A stretch of 6,255 nt of DNA from CAYVUI01 sp964454745 (GTDB lineage Bacteria > Planctomycetota > Phycisphaerae > Sedimentisphaerales > Anaerohalosphaeraceae): the NCBI GenBank assembly GCA_964454745.1, contig CAYVUI010000167.1:1-6255 (forward strand), in the 5' to 3' direction. Position numbers and translations under genes: made by a program. The notes under the pieces are model-generated. The model did no database searches and was not told where the DNA came from. It saw only the letters and a program-made list of their open reading frames with translations. Positions 1-5,624 of the stretch are shown here, one piece after another. The stretch's first letter is position 1, and each line of letters starts with the position of its first letter.

Positions 1-20
1 TCATCAAAATATAAATCCAA

Positions 21-117
21 AAATCTGTGAAAATCTGTGCCATCTGTGGCTCTAATATATTATAGAAATCCTTTCGCCGAAGGCGGAATAATCAGCGAGA
101 ATCCGTGTAATCAGTGT
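21..117. repeat. Degenerate ten-base periodic repeat modules
   Basis: Three consecutive ten-base units (AAATCTGTGA, AAATCTGTGC, CATCTGTGGC) occupy 21-50. A related set starting near 90, 100 and 109 (AATCAGCGAG, AATCCGTGTA, AATCAGTG) follows. Between them, at 75-85, lies a small perfect hairpin, CGCC-GAA-GGCG. No reading frame here looks like a real protein; the open frames that cross it translate repeat sequence. I read it as non-coding extragenic repeat. The function is unknown. Confidence 0.6.
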
Positions 118-130
118 TCCGTAAAAAAAT

Positions 131-285
131 ATTCCTTTCGTCAAGCGAAGCGAGACCTTTGCGTCTCTGCGTCTTTGCGCGAGATCAAAATAACATCCAG
201 CCGCTGCCGAAGGCAGTCTTCATGGCCTTCAGTAGCTTCATGGTAAAAAAAATTACTCACCATGAAGAGCCTGAAGTGATTGAAG
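131..285 (+). repeat. Left copy of a long inverted repeat flanking the dnaE operon
   Basis: This element recurs in reverse complement at 5336-5507. Bases 131-163 match 5475-5507 at 33 of 33 positions. Bases 192-285 match 5336-5429 at 90 of 94 positions without gaps, by hand alignment. Only the middle differs (164-191 here, 5430-5474 there). Inside are a CTGCC-GAA-GGCAG hairpin (204-216) and a larger imperfect stem: 218-243 pairs with 260-285 at about 19 of 26 positions around a 16-base A-rich loop. Both arms are built of roughly nine-base CATGAAG-like units. The spurious open frames across it are repeat-derived. Confidence 0.85.
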
Positions 286-379
286 ATTTACACACAAAAC
301 TTTATCGCCCGATTTTCACACAACCCAATCATGAAATCCTGCCTGTGTGCAATCCAAATATTGATCTACTTTAAAGCAG

Positions 380-454
380 TTTCGCGTCTTTCGCGGTTGA
401 ATACTAAATTCGCCGAAGGCGAAAACCTTTGCGTCTCTGTGTCTTTGTGCGAGA
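380..454. repeat. Further repeat modules, including a second CTTTGCGTCT block
   Basis: Three modules sit next to each other. Bases 380-400 hold TTTCGCG units and a GCGGTTGA end. The same kind of unit lies beside the right inverted-repeat copy at 5279-5310 and, read on the other strand, in the same order relative to that element. Bases 409-423 are a perfect hairpin, TTCGCC-GAA-GGCGAA. Bases 426-454 repeat 156-184 at 27 of 29 positions, and both differences are C here-versus-there changes to T within CG. No gene is evident in 286-494. Confidence 0.65.
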
Positions 455-501
455 ATATTCAAAAACCACGCAATCGTAGAAATGCCTTATCTTCCTACAA
501 T

Positions 502-529
502 AATGTAGCCAAACCTCAAAATTAGTACA
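502..529 (+). repeat. Direct repeat within the palindrome array, copy 1
   Basis: The first 12 bases (AATGTAGCCAAA) are identical to 630-641. The rest of the 28-base stretch aligns with one gap on each side and ends in AGTACA here versus AATACA there. In both copies the repeat runs straight into a TACA-N2-TGTA palindrome, so the array looks like a duplicated unit of roughly 128 bases that then diverged. Confidence 0.65.
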
Positions 530-629
530 TTTGTATGATACAAACGTATCATACACTTGTACCATAGAATTCGTACATTTGTACGATTCGATTCTACAAA
601 GTTGTAAGATCATAAAAATAGACAACAAA

Positions 630-657
630 AATGTAGCCAAAGCCAAAATTTAATACA
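630..657 (+). repeat. Direct repeat within the palindrome array, copy 2
   Basis: This is the second copy of the unit at 502-529. It begins with the same 12 bases and leads into the palindrome with TTAATACA / TGTATTAA arms at 650-667. The palindromes that follow the two copies differ in sequence but are both intact. Confidence 0.65.
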
Positions 658-768
658 AATGTATTAAACGTTTGTATGAAACATTTGTATGAAAAATTCA
701 TACGTTTGTATGAAATGCTCGCTTAAATCTACCCATTTTAACGACACCCGACTTCAAACTTCCGTATC

Positions 769-792
769 TATTTGTGATTCGCTTCACAAATA
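769..792. repeat. Nine-base hairpin in the dnaE upstream spacer
   Basis: TATTTGTGA (769-777) pairs perfectly with TCACAAATA (784-792) around a six-base loop. There is no T-tract after it, so it is not a convincing terminator. The octamer TTCACAAA occurs at 783-790, 837-844 and 952-959, possibly by chance in AT-rich DNA. Apart from this, I see nothing else supportable between 715 and 904. The short minus-strand frame there lacks convincing coding character. Confidence 0.45.
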
Positions 793-904
793 AATTCTCG
801 CCAACAAAAAATACCTCATTGCTCCCTGCCGTATTGTTCACAAACGTAAAGAAAAACCTGTCCATTTTTTCCAGCTTCAAACTGAATTTCCGGCATACCC
901 CCCT

Positions 905-933
905 TTGACTTTTCGAGCCGGATTCGCTATCAT
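905..933 (+). promoter_or_regulatory. Sigma70-like promoter for dnaE
   Basis: TTGACT at 905-910 and TATCAT at 928-933 are separated by exactly 17 bases. Each hexamer is one base off the sigma70 consensus. Transcription would start near 940, giving a leader of about 50 bases before the dnaE ATG. The leader has no obvious strong Shine-Dalgarno sequence. The assignment rests on consensus match and position only. Confidence 0.6.
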
Positions 934-992
934 AAACATCCAACGGATAGCTTCACAAAAACAATAACCCTCGATGGATCGCGTAAGTCATT

Positions 993-3900
993 ATGAGCAA
1001 AGGATTTTGTCATCTTCACGTCCACAGCGAGTACTCGCTGCTCGACGGGGCCGTGCCGCTCTCGAAACTGTTTAAACGCTGCAAAGAGCTCGAAATGGAC
1101 TCCGTCGCCCTGACCGACCACGGCAACATGTTCGGCGCAATCGAGTTTTACACCAAGGCCCGGGCCGCCGGCATCAAACCCATCATCGGCATCGAGGCCT
1201 ACATCGCCCCCGGCCACCGCACAGACCGCCAGAAAACCGGCATTTCCGAGTCTTCCTACCACCTCATCCTCCTCGCCGAAAACAATACAGGCTACAAAAA
1301 CCTGCTTAAATTGACCAGTATCGGCTATACCGAGGGTTTTTACTACCGCCCGCGGATCGACAAAGAAATCCTCGCCGAGCTAAACGAGGGCATCATCTGC
1401 ACCAGCGCCTGCATCAAGGGCGAAGTCGCCAGCATGATCGTCCGCGATGATATGGACGCTGCCCGCAAGGCCGCCCAGTCGTATCTCGACATCTTCGGTC
1501 CGGAGCGGTTCTTCATCGAACTCCAGCACCACGACGACTCCGATTTACCCGATATCCGCCGGCCGATGGCCGATTTAGCACAGGAAATGGGCATTCCGAC
1601 GATTGTGACCAACGATGTCCACTTCCTAAACGCCGGCGACCACGACGCCCACGACGTCCTTACCTGTCTGAACACCGGCAAACGATACGCCGATCCTGAG
1701 CGGATGCACTATCCCGAGGATGTGTACCTGAAAAGTTCGGAAGAAATGCGGGATTTCTACAGTGATTTCCCCGAAGCCTGCGACAATACCCTGCGCATCG
1801 CCGAGCGGTGCAACGTTGAAATCGACCTAAACAGCCAGCACGCCCCGACTTACCAGCCCGAAGATAACAGCTCACCTGAAGAGTACCTCACCCGCCTGGT
1901 CTACGACGGCGCGAAAAAACTCTACGGCGAAGTAACGCCCGAGATCCGCGAACGAATCGACCGCGAGCTGGAAGTCATTGAGGGCAAAGGGTTTTCGAGC
2001 TATTTCCTGATCGTGTGGGACTTTTGCAACTTCGCCCGCCAGAACGACATCCCCGTCGGCGCCCGCGGCAGTGCGGTCGGCACCGTGGTGGGCTACTGCC
2101 TGGGCATCTGCAACGTGGATCCGATCCGCTATGACCTGCTGTTTGAGCGGTTTATGGACCCCCAGAGAAACGAGATGCCCGATATCGACATTGACATCTG
2201 CCAGGTCGGCCGGGCCAAAGTGCTCGAATATGTCCGCAGCAAGTACGGCCAGATTGCCCAGATTATCACTTTTGGAACCATGAAGGCCCGGGCGGTGGTC
2301 CGCGATGTCTGCCGGGTACTCGAAGTGCCGCTCGCCGAGGCGGACCGGCTGGCCAAGCTGATCCCCAACGAGCTGAAAATGACGCTCGACAAGGCACTTG
2401 AGGTTGAGCCGGAGCTGAAAAAAGCCTGCGATGCCGATCCGATGACACAAAAGGTATTCGATGTCGGCAATAAGCTCGAAGGCCTTGCCCGTCATGCCAG
2501 TGTGCATGCCTGCGGGGTGATTATCGCCGATGAGGAGCTGACCAATTACCTGCCGCTGTATAAGCAGGCCGGCTCGGAAGACTTGATTACCCAGTTTGAA
2601 GGGCCCATCTGCGACCAGATCGGGCTGCTCAAGATGGACTTTCTGGGCCTGAAAACGCTCAGTATTATCGAGCGGAGCGTCCAACTGATCGACACGCTGC
2701 ATCATAAGAAAATCGACATCGAGCAAATCCCCCTCGACGACCAGGATGTCCTTTCAGGCATTTTCGGTGCGGGCAAAACCAAGGGCGTGTTCCAGTTTGA
2801 ATCCGGCGGCATGCAGGATATGCTCATGAAGCTCCACCCGGACCGGATCGAGGACCTGATCGCTGCCAACGCACTCTACCGGCCCGGCCCGATGGCCCTG
2901 ATCCCGGACTTTATCGAGCGAAAACACGGCGCGAAATGGGACGTACCGCACCCGATCATGCGGGAGGTGCTCGAAGAGACCTTCGGCATCATGATCTACC
3001 AGGAGCAGGTGATGCGTATCTGCAACCGCCTGGGCGATATCCCGCTGCGTGAGGCATACAAGCTGATTAAGGCGATCAGCAAGAAGAAGGAATCCATCAT
3101 CCAGCAGGAGCGCAAACGCTTCATCGACGGCTGTGTGGACAAGGGCCTCAAGGAGAAGCAGGCCGACGAAATCTTTGAGCTGATCGAGCGTTTTGCCGGC
3201 TACGGTTTTAACAAGAGCCACGCCACGCGATACTCGATGGTCGCCTACCAGACCGCGTGGCTGAAGTTCTACTACCCCGTTGAGTTCATGGCCGCGCTGC
3301 TGACCTACGAAATGAGCAACTCGGACAAGATTGTCGAGTACATCCAGGAATGCAAGGTGATGGAGATCGAGGTCACCAGCCCGGACATCAATGAAAGCTT
3401 TACCGACTTTACGGTCATTTACAACGATCAGCTCCGGGAGAACAACCTTCGCGGTAAGATTCGCTTTGGCCTGGCCGCGGTCAAGGGCGTTGGCGGAAGG
3501 GCCGTCGAGCAGATCATCGAGGCCCGTAAAAAGGTGGACCACTTCAAGAGCCTGTTCCACTTCTGCGAAACGGTCGATCTCCGCGCGGTGAACAAGCAGG
3601 TGATCGAGGCCCTGATCAAGGCCGGGGCGTTTGACAAGCTCGGCGGCTCGCGGGCCCAGATGATGGCGGGGCTTGAAAAGGCCATGCAGGCCGGGTCTCA
3701 GCTCCAGGCGGATAAGGTTTCCGGGCAGATGAACTTTTTCAACCAGGGCAGTTTCGCCGAGGAAAGGGAACACCACGACCACGGCCTGCCCGATGTACCG
3801 CCGTGGCCCGAGATGCAGATGCTCAAATATGAAAAGGACGTACTGGGTTTCTACGTTACCAGCAATCCGCTGAGCCGCCATGCCGAGACGATCGGGGCGT

Positions 3901-4460
3901 ATTCCAACTGCCACACCAACGAAATGGCCGAGAAGGGTCAGGACACCGAGGTGATCATCGGCGGGCTGGTCCGCAAGATCCGCCACCTGGTGACTAAGAA
4001 CGGCCGCAACGCCGGGGCGAAGATGGCCGTCTTTGAGCTGGAAGACTTCCAAGGCAACTGCGAGGTGGTCATGTTCCCCAAGTGCCTGACCGAGTACGGA
4101 CATATGCTCGAGGTGGACAAGATTCTCTTCGTCCGCGGCAAGATCGATACCAAACGCGAAACCCCGAACCTGCTGTGCGATGAACTGATCGCGATGGAAG
4201 AGGCCGCGGATAAACTGGCCGCGAATGTCTGGATCAACTTCGGGTTTACCCGCGTTTCGGATGAACTGATCGAAAAGATTCAAAGCGTCTGCCAGCGACA
4301 CCCGGGCCGCAGCGGGCTAGGCATGGACATTACCACGGAAAAAGGTTACCGGATCGCTGCGATGGCGGACCGTCAGTACAATGTCCGGGCGGATGCCGAC
4401 CTGCGAAACCGGCTCGAACAGCTTGTCGGCCCGGGCAATGTCGAGTTTCGCCGGCGATAA
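993..4460 (+). CDS. dnaE: DNA polymerase III alpha subunit (DnaE1 type)
   Basis: This is the catalytic subunit of the chromosomal replicase, which adds deoxynucleotides to primed template in the cytoplasm. Its 1155 residues are close to the 1160 of E. coli DnaE. An N-terminal PHP domain (about 1-220) opens with HLHVHSEYSLLDGA and keeps likely metal ligands H9, H11, D42, H43, E68, H90, D208 and H210. The polymerase core shows GARGSAVG (356-363), PDIDID with catalytic-type D397 and D399, KMDFLGLKTL with D549, ALYRPGP (627-633), YQEQVM (669-674) and GYGFNKSHA (736-744). A helix-hairpin-helix region (about 823-845), a probable clamp-binding peptide QMNFF (912-916), an OB fold (about 987-1051) and a C-terminal domain follow. 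The ATG start places HLHVHSEYS at the normal distance from the N-terminus, although the ribosome binding site is weak. No frameshift or missing domain is seen. Confidence 0.97.
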   Translation: MSKGFCHLHVHSEYSLLDGAVPLSKLFKRCKELEMDSVALTDHGNMFGAIEFYTKARAAGIKPIIGIEAYIAPGHRTDRQKTGISESSYHLILLAENNTGYKNLLKLTSIGYTEGFYYRPRIDKEILAELNEGIICTSACIKGEVASMIVRDDMDAARKAAQSYLDIFGPERFFIELQHHDDSDLPDIRRPMADLAQEMGIPTIVTNDVHFLNAGDHDAHDVLTCLNTGKRYADPERMHYPEDVYLKSSEEMRDFYSDFPEACDNTLRIAERCNVEIDLNSQHAPTYQPEDNSSPEEYLTRLVYDGAKKLYGEVTPEIRERIDRELEVIEGKGFSSYFLIVWDFCNFARQNDIPVGARGSAVGTVVGYCLGICNVDPIRYDLLFERFMDPQRNEMPDIDIDICQVGRAKVLEYVRSKYGQIAQIITFGTMKARAVVRDVCRVLEVPLAEADRLAKLIPNELKMTLDKALEVEPELKKACDADPMTQKVFDVGNKLEGLARHASVHACGVIIADEELTNYLPLYKQAGSEDLITQFEGPICDQIGLLKMDFLGLKTLSIIERSVQLIDTLHHKKIDIEQIPLDDQDVLSGIFGAGKTKGVFQFESGGMQDMLMKLHPDRIEDLIAANALYRPGPMALIPDFIERKHGAKWDVPHPIMREVLEETFGIMIYQEQVMRICNRLGDIPLREAYKLIKAISKKKESIIQQERKRFIDGCVDKGLKEKQADEIFELIERFAGYGFNKSHATRYSMVAYQTAWLKFYYPVEFMAALLTYEMSNSDKIVEYIQECKVMEIEVTSPDINESFTDFTVIYNDQLRENNLRGKIRFGLAAVKGVGGRAVEQIIEARKKVDHFKSLFHFCETVDLRAVNKQVIEALIKAGAFDKLGGSRAQMMAGLEKAMQAGSQLQADKVSGQMNFFNQGSFAEEREHHDHGLPDVPPWPEMQMLKYEKDVLGFYVTSNPLSRHAETIGAYSNCHTNEMAEKGQDTEVIIGGLVRKIRHLVTKNGRNAGAKMAVFELEDFQGNCEVVMFPKCLTEYGHMLEVDKILFVRGKIDTKRETPNLLCDELIAMEEAADKLAANVWINFGFTRVSDELIEKIQSVCQRHPGRSGLGMDITTEKGYRIAAMADRQYNVRADADLRNRLEQLVGPGNVEFRRR

Positions 4461-4462
4461 AC

Positions 4463-4467
4463 GGAGG
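4463..4467 (+). promoter_or_regulatory. Shine-Dalgarno GGAGG that fixes a TTG start
   Basis: GGAGG lies five bases before the TTG at 4473 and just after the dnaE stop codon. It supports TTG as the start of the downstream gene: no upstream ATG or GTG fits, and starting later would cut into the first membrane helix. Confidence 0.75.
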
Positions 4468-4472
4468 CCCAT

Positions 4473-5204
4473 TTGGAATCCATACAAACCATTCTCAAGG
4501 CACGCTGGCCCGAAGCGATACTGATCGTCGTATTCCAGGCCGTCTCGATCACCCTTGCCGAGCGGATCGCCTGGACCTTCTGGCCGGACGCGGGCAATAC
4601 GCTCTCCGAAATGGCCATCCTGGGCATGAGCGCCGGGTCTGCGTGTTTCGGCGTGCTGTGGCTGATTTTGCTGCTGGGCTTTTTGCGCAGTGCCCGCGTG
4701 ACCGGGGCCGCCCCGCACGACCCGCACCAGCTTATCATCATCGGCAGGCACTTTTTCTGGCGGACGGTTTTGGTCAAGATCGCCGTGTTCTGCCTGACGG
4801 TGATTTTGCTGTTTCTGCTGATCGCCCTGATGAGCAATATCCTGATCGCGCTGGGCCGGCCGATCACGCCGGAGAACCTGCCCGCCTGGCCGGGCATCGT
4901 CAACATCTGCGTGATCCATATCGTGCTGGTCAAACTGATCCTGGTCACGCCGGCCTTTATCCTCTCGCGGGACTGCTCGATCACCCAGGCACTGGAATAT
5001 ACCACCCGGTCCAAAATCATTGAGGGCCGCCGGCTGCTGGGCCTGTTCGCGGTGTGGCTGGCACTGATCTGTGTATACACCCTGCTTCGCAACCATTTTG
5101 AAAGCGTATCGCTGAACCTGGCCGCGGCGGGTATTTACGCCCTGCTCAACGCCGCCCTGACGCTGGGGATCCACCTAAACGCCGTCAAATTCTCCCTGCG
5201 ATAA
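4473..5204 (+). CDS. Six-helix integral membrane protein of unknown function
   Basis: This 243-residue protein is very hydrophobic. I count six likely membrane helices, near residues 14-33, 48-72, 100-128, 140-164, 187-205 and 214-235. It has no cleavable signal peptide and no recognisable catalytic motif. A conserved-looking stretch sits at about 158-185: VTPAFILSRDCSITQALEYT followed by a basic SKIIEGRR. It recalls the pattern in YciC-like and related membrane families, where a helix ends in a proline-rich 'PAxxL' before an 'S..eAl..S' segment; I treat that as a hint only. The start is TTG with a good ribosome binding site. Only 12 bases separate it from dnaE, so it is probably co-transcribed and ends at the repeat element beginning at 5210. 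GC content and codon use match dnaE, which suggests a native gene. A functional link to replication is not implied. Confidence 0.85.
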   Translation: MESIQTILKARWPEAILIVVFQAVSITLAERIAWTFWPDAGNTLSEMAILGMSAGSACFGVLWLILLLGFLRSARVTGAAPHDPHQLIIIGRHFFWRTVLVKIAVFCLTVILLFLLIALMSNILIALGRPITPENLPAWPGIVNICVIHIVLVKLILVTPAFILSRDCSITQALEYTTRSKIIEGRRLLGLFAVWLALICVYTLLRNHFESVSLNLAAAGIYALLNAALTLGIHLNAVKFSLR

Positions 5205-5209
5205 GTTTC

Positions 5210-5274
5210 GTAGGGTGGGTTGCACCCACCATTAATCATTCGTTACCATTGGCGGTGGGCACGGCCCACCCTAC
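5210..5274. repeat. Bipartite REP-like element with GTAG heads; possible operon terminator
   Basis: Two hairpins face each other. The first is GTAG (5210-5213) followed by stem GGTGGGT (5214-5220), loop TGC, stem ACCCACC (5224-5230). The second, on the opposite strand, has CTAC at 5271-5274 preceded by stem GGTGGGC (5254-5260), loop ACG, stem GCCCACC (5264-5270). The outer ten bases, GTAGGGTGGG and CCCACCCTAC, also pair with each other. A GTAG tetranucleotide beside a hairpin, present twice in inverted orientation, is the layout of REP pairs mobilised by RAYT (TnpA-REP) transposases. No RAYT gene is present here. A short TTTT follows at 5275-5278, so the structure might also terminate the dnaE operon, though the T-tract is weak. 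Confidence 0.75.
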
Positions 5275-5278
5275 TTTT

Positions 5279-5310
5279 CAACCGCGAAAGGCGCGAAAAT
5301 ACGCGAAAGG
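5279..5310. repeat. CGCGAAAG-type short tandem repeat
   Basis: Units CCGCGAAAG, GCGCGAAAA and ACGCGAAAGG follow one another with a spacing of nine to ten bases. The reverse complement resembles the module at 380-400. In both places it lies on the same side of the long inverted-repeat element. Confidence 0.6.
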
Positions 5311-5335
5311 AAATTGGAAAGTTATGTGCGAAAAA

Positions 5336-5507
5336 CTTCAATCACTTCCAGCTCTTCATGGTGAGTAAATTTTTTTACCATGAAGCTACTGAAGGCCATG
5401 AAGACTGCCTTTGGCAGCGGCTGGATGTTGTTATGATCTCACGCTCCTTCGGCTGTGCTCAGGACAGGAAAGACCGCAAAGGTCTCGCTTCGCTTGACGA
5501 AAGGAAT
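5336..5507 (-). repeat. Right copy of the long inverted repeat flanking the dnaE operon
   Basis: This is the reverse complement of 131-285. The outer 33 bases (5475-5507) are identical to the left copy, and the inner 94 bases (5336-5429) have four differences. The middle (5430-5474) is a different 45-base module containing GCTCAGGACAGG. Weaker similarity continues inward to about 5311. The hairpin at 5405-5417 differs from its partner at 204-216 only in the loop (TTT here, GAA there), so the stem is intact. A 107-codon open frame crossing this region is repeat translation and not a gene. Confidence 0.85.
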
Positions 5508-5516
5508 GGATTTTTC

Positions 5517-5546
5517 TTGACCTTGCCGCAGCGATTCCTGTAAAAT
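5517..5546 (+). promoter_or_regulatory. Sigma70-like promoter for the downstream exported-protein gene
   Basis: TTGACC at 5517-5522 and TAAAAT at 5541-5546 are separated by 18 bases. The -10 is one base off consensus and the -35 is close. Transcription would begin near 5553, leaving a leader of about 70 bases. The -35 element starts ten bases past the edge of the inverted repeat. Assigned by consensus and position only. Confidence 0.55.
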
Positions 5547-5624
5547 CACAGATGTTGTTTGGAGAATTTTCTCTACCGTATGTTTGGGAAATCTCAGTTT
5601 ATGAATTCAGAGGAATAGAATTAC

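Larger units (their letters stand above)
495..714. repeat. AT-rich array of TACA/TGTA palindromes
   Basis: At least seven palindromes are packed into 220 bases. They are 495-508 (CTACA, 4-base spacer, TGTAG); 525-562 (a 38-base imperfect palindrome with 15 paired positions); 571-586 (TCGTACA, TT, TGTACGA); 595-606 (TACAA, AG, TTGTA); 650-667 (TTAATACA, AA, TGTATTAA); 687-703 (GTATGAA, 3 bases, TTCATAC); and 697-714 (TTCATAC, GTTT, GTATGAA). The core TACA-N2-TGTA occurs exactly at 526-535, 574-583 and 654-663. A 13-base unit AC(G/A)TTTGTATGAA repeats at 668, 681 and 702. The array could be operators for a dimeric regulator or a dispersed structural repeat. The TACA-N2-TGTA pattern resembles published CopY/BlaI-type operators, but no such regulator gene is in the window. 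Confidence 0.75.

Noticed and set aside
37..646. Several 69-86 codon open frames on both strands in the left spacer
   Set aside because: They translate the repeat modules (for example LCVSVSLCE and TKTQRRKGF). The same modules recur in other frames and strands, so the frames are by-products of repeats.
495..714. The palindrome array as a CRISPR array or replication origin
   Set aside because: Repeat units are not identical and spacers are not of regular length, so it is not CRISPR. I see no cluster of TTATCCACA-type DnaA boxes, so an origin is unsupported.
698..943. An 81-codon minus-strand frame, and a 26-codon minus-strand frame starting at 896
   Set aside because: The long frame ends in the palindrome array and has no recognisable domain. 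The short one has a G-run almost touching its ATG, too close for a ribosome binding site.
974..1075. An out-of-frame ATG at 974 overlapping the dnaE start, a possible regulatory leader peptide
   Set aside because: No Shine-Dalgarno precedes it and the 33-codon product is arginine-rich nonsense from dnaE's other frame. An overlap like this is expected by chance.
2754..4301. A 515-codon open frame antisense to dnaE, plus others at 1872-2726 and 4317-5174
   Set aside because: They lie entirely opposite well-supported genes, have low-complexity composition rich in D, H, L, Q and R, and reflect the GC-rich codon bias of the sense strand. No motif or ribosome binding site supports them.
5220..5543. 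A 107-codon frame starting inside the REP-like element
   Set aside because: It runs through the REP pair, the tandem repeat and the right inverted-repeat copy, and has no ribosome binding site. It is repeat translation.
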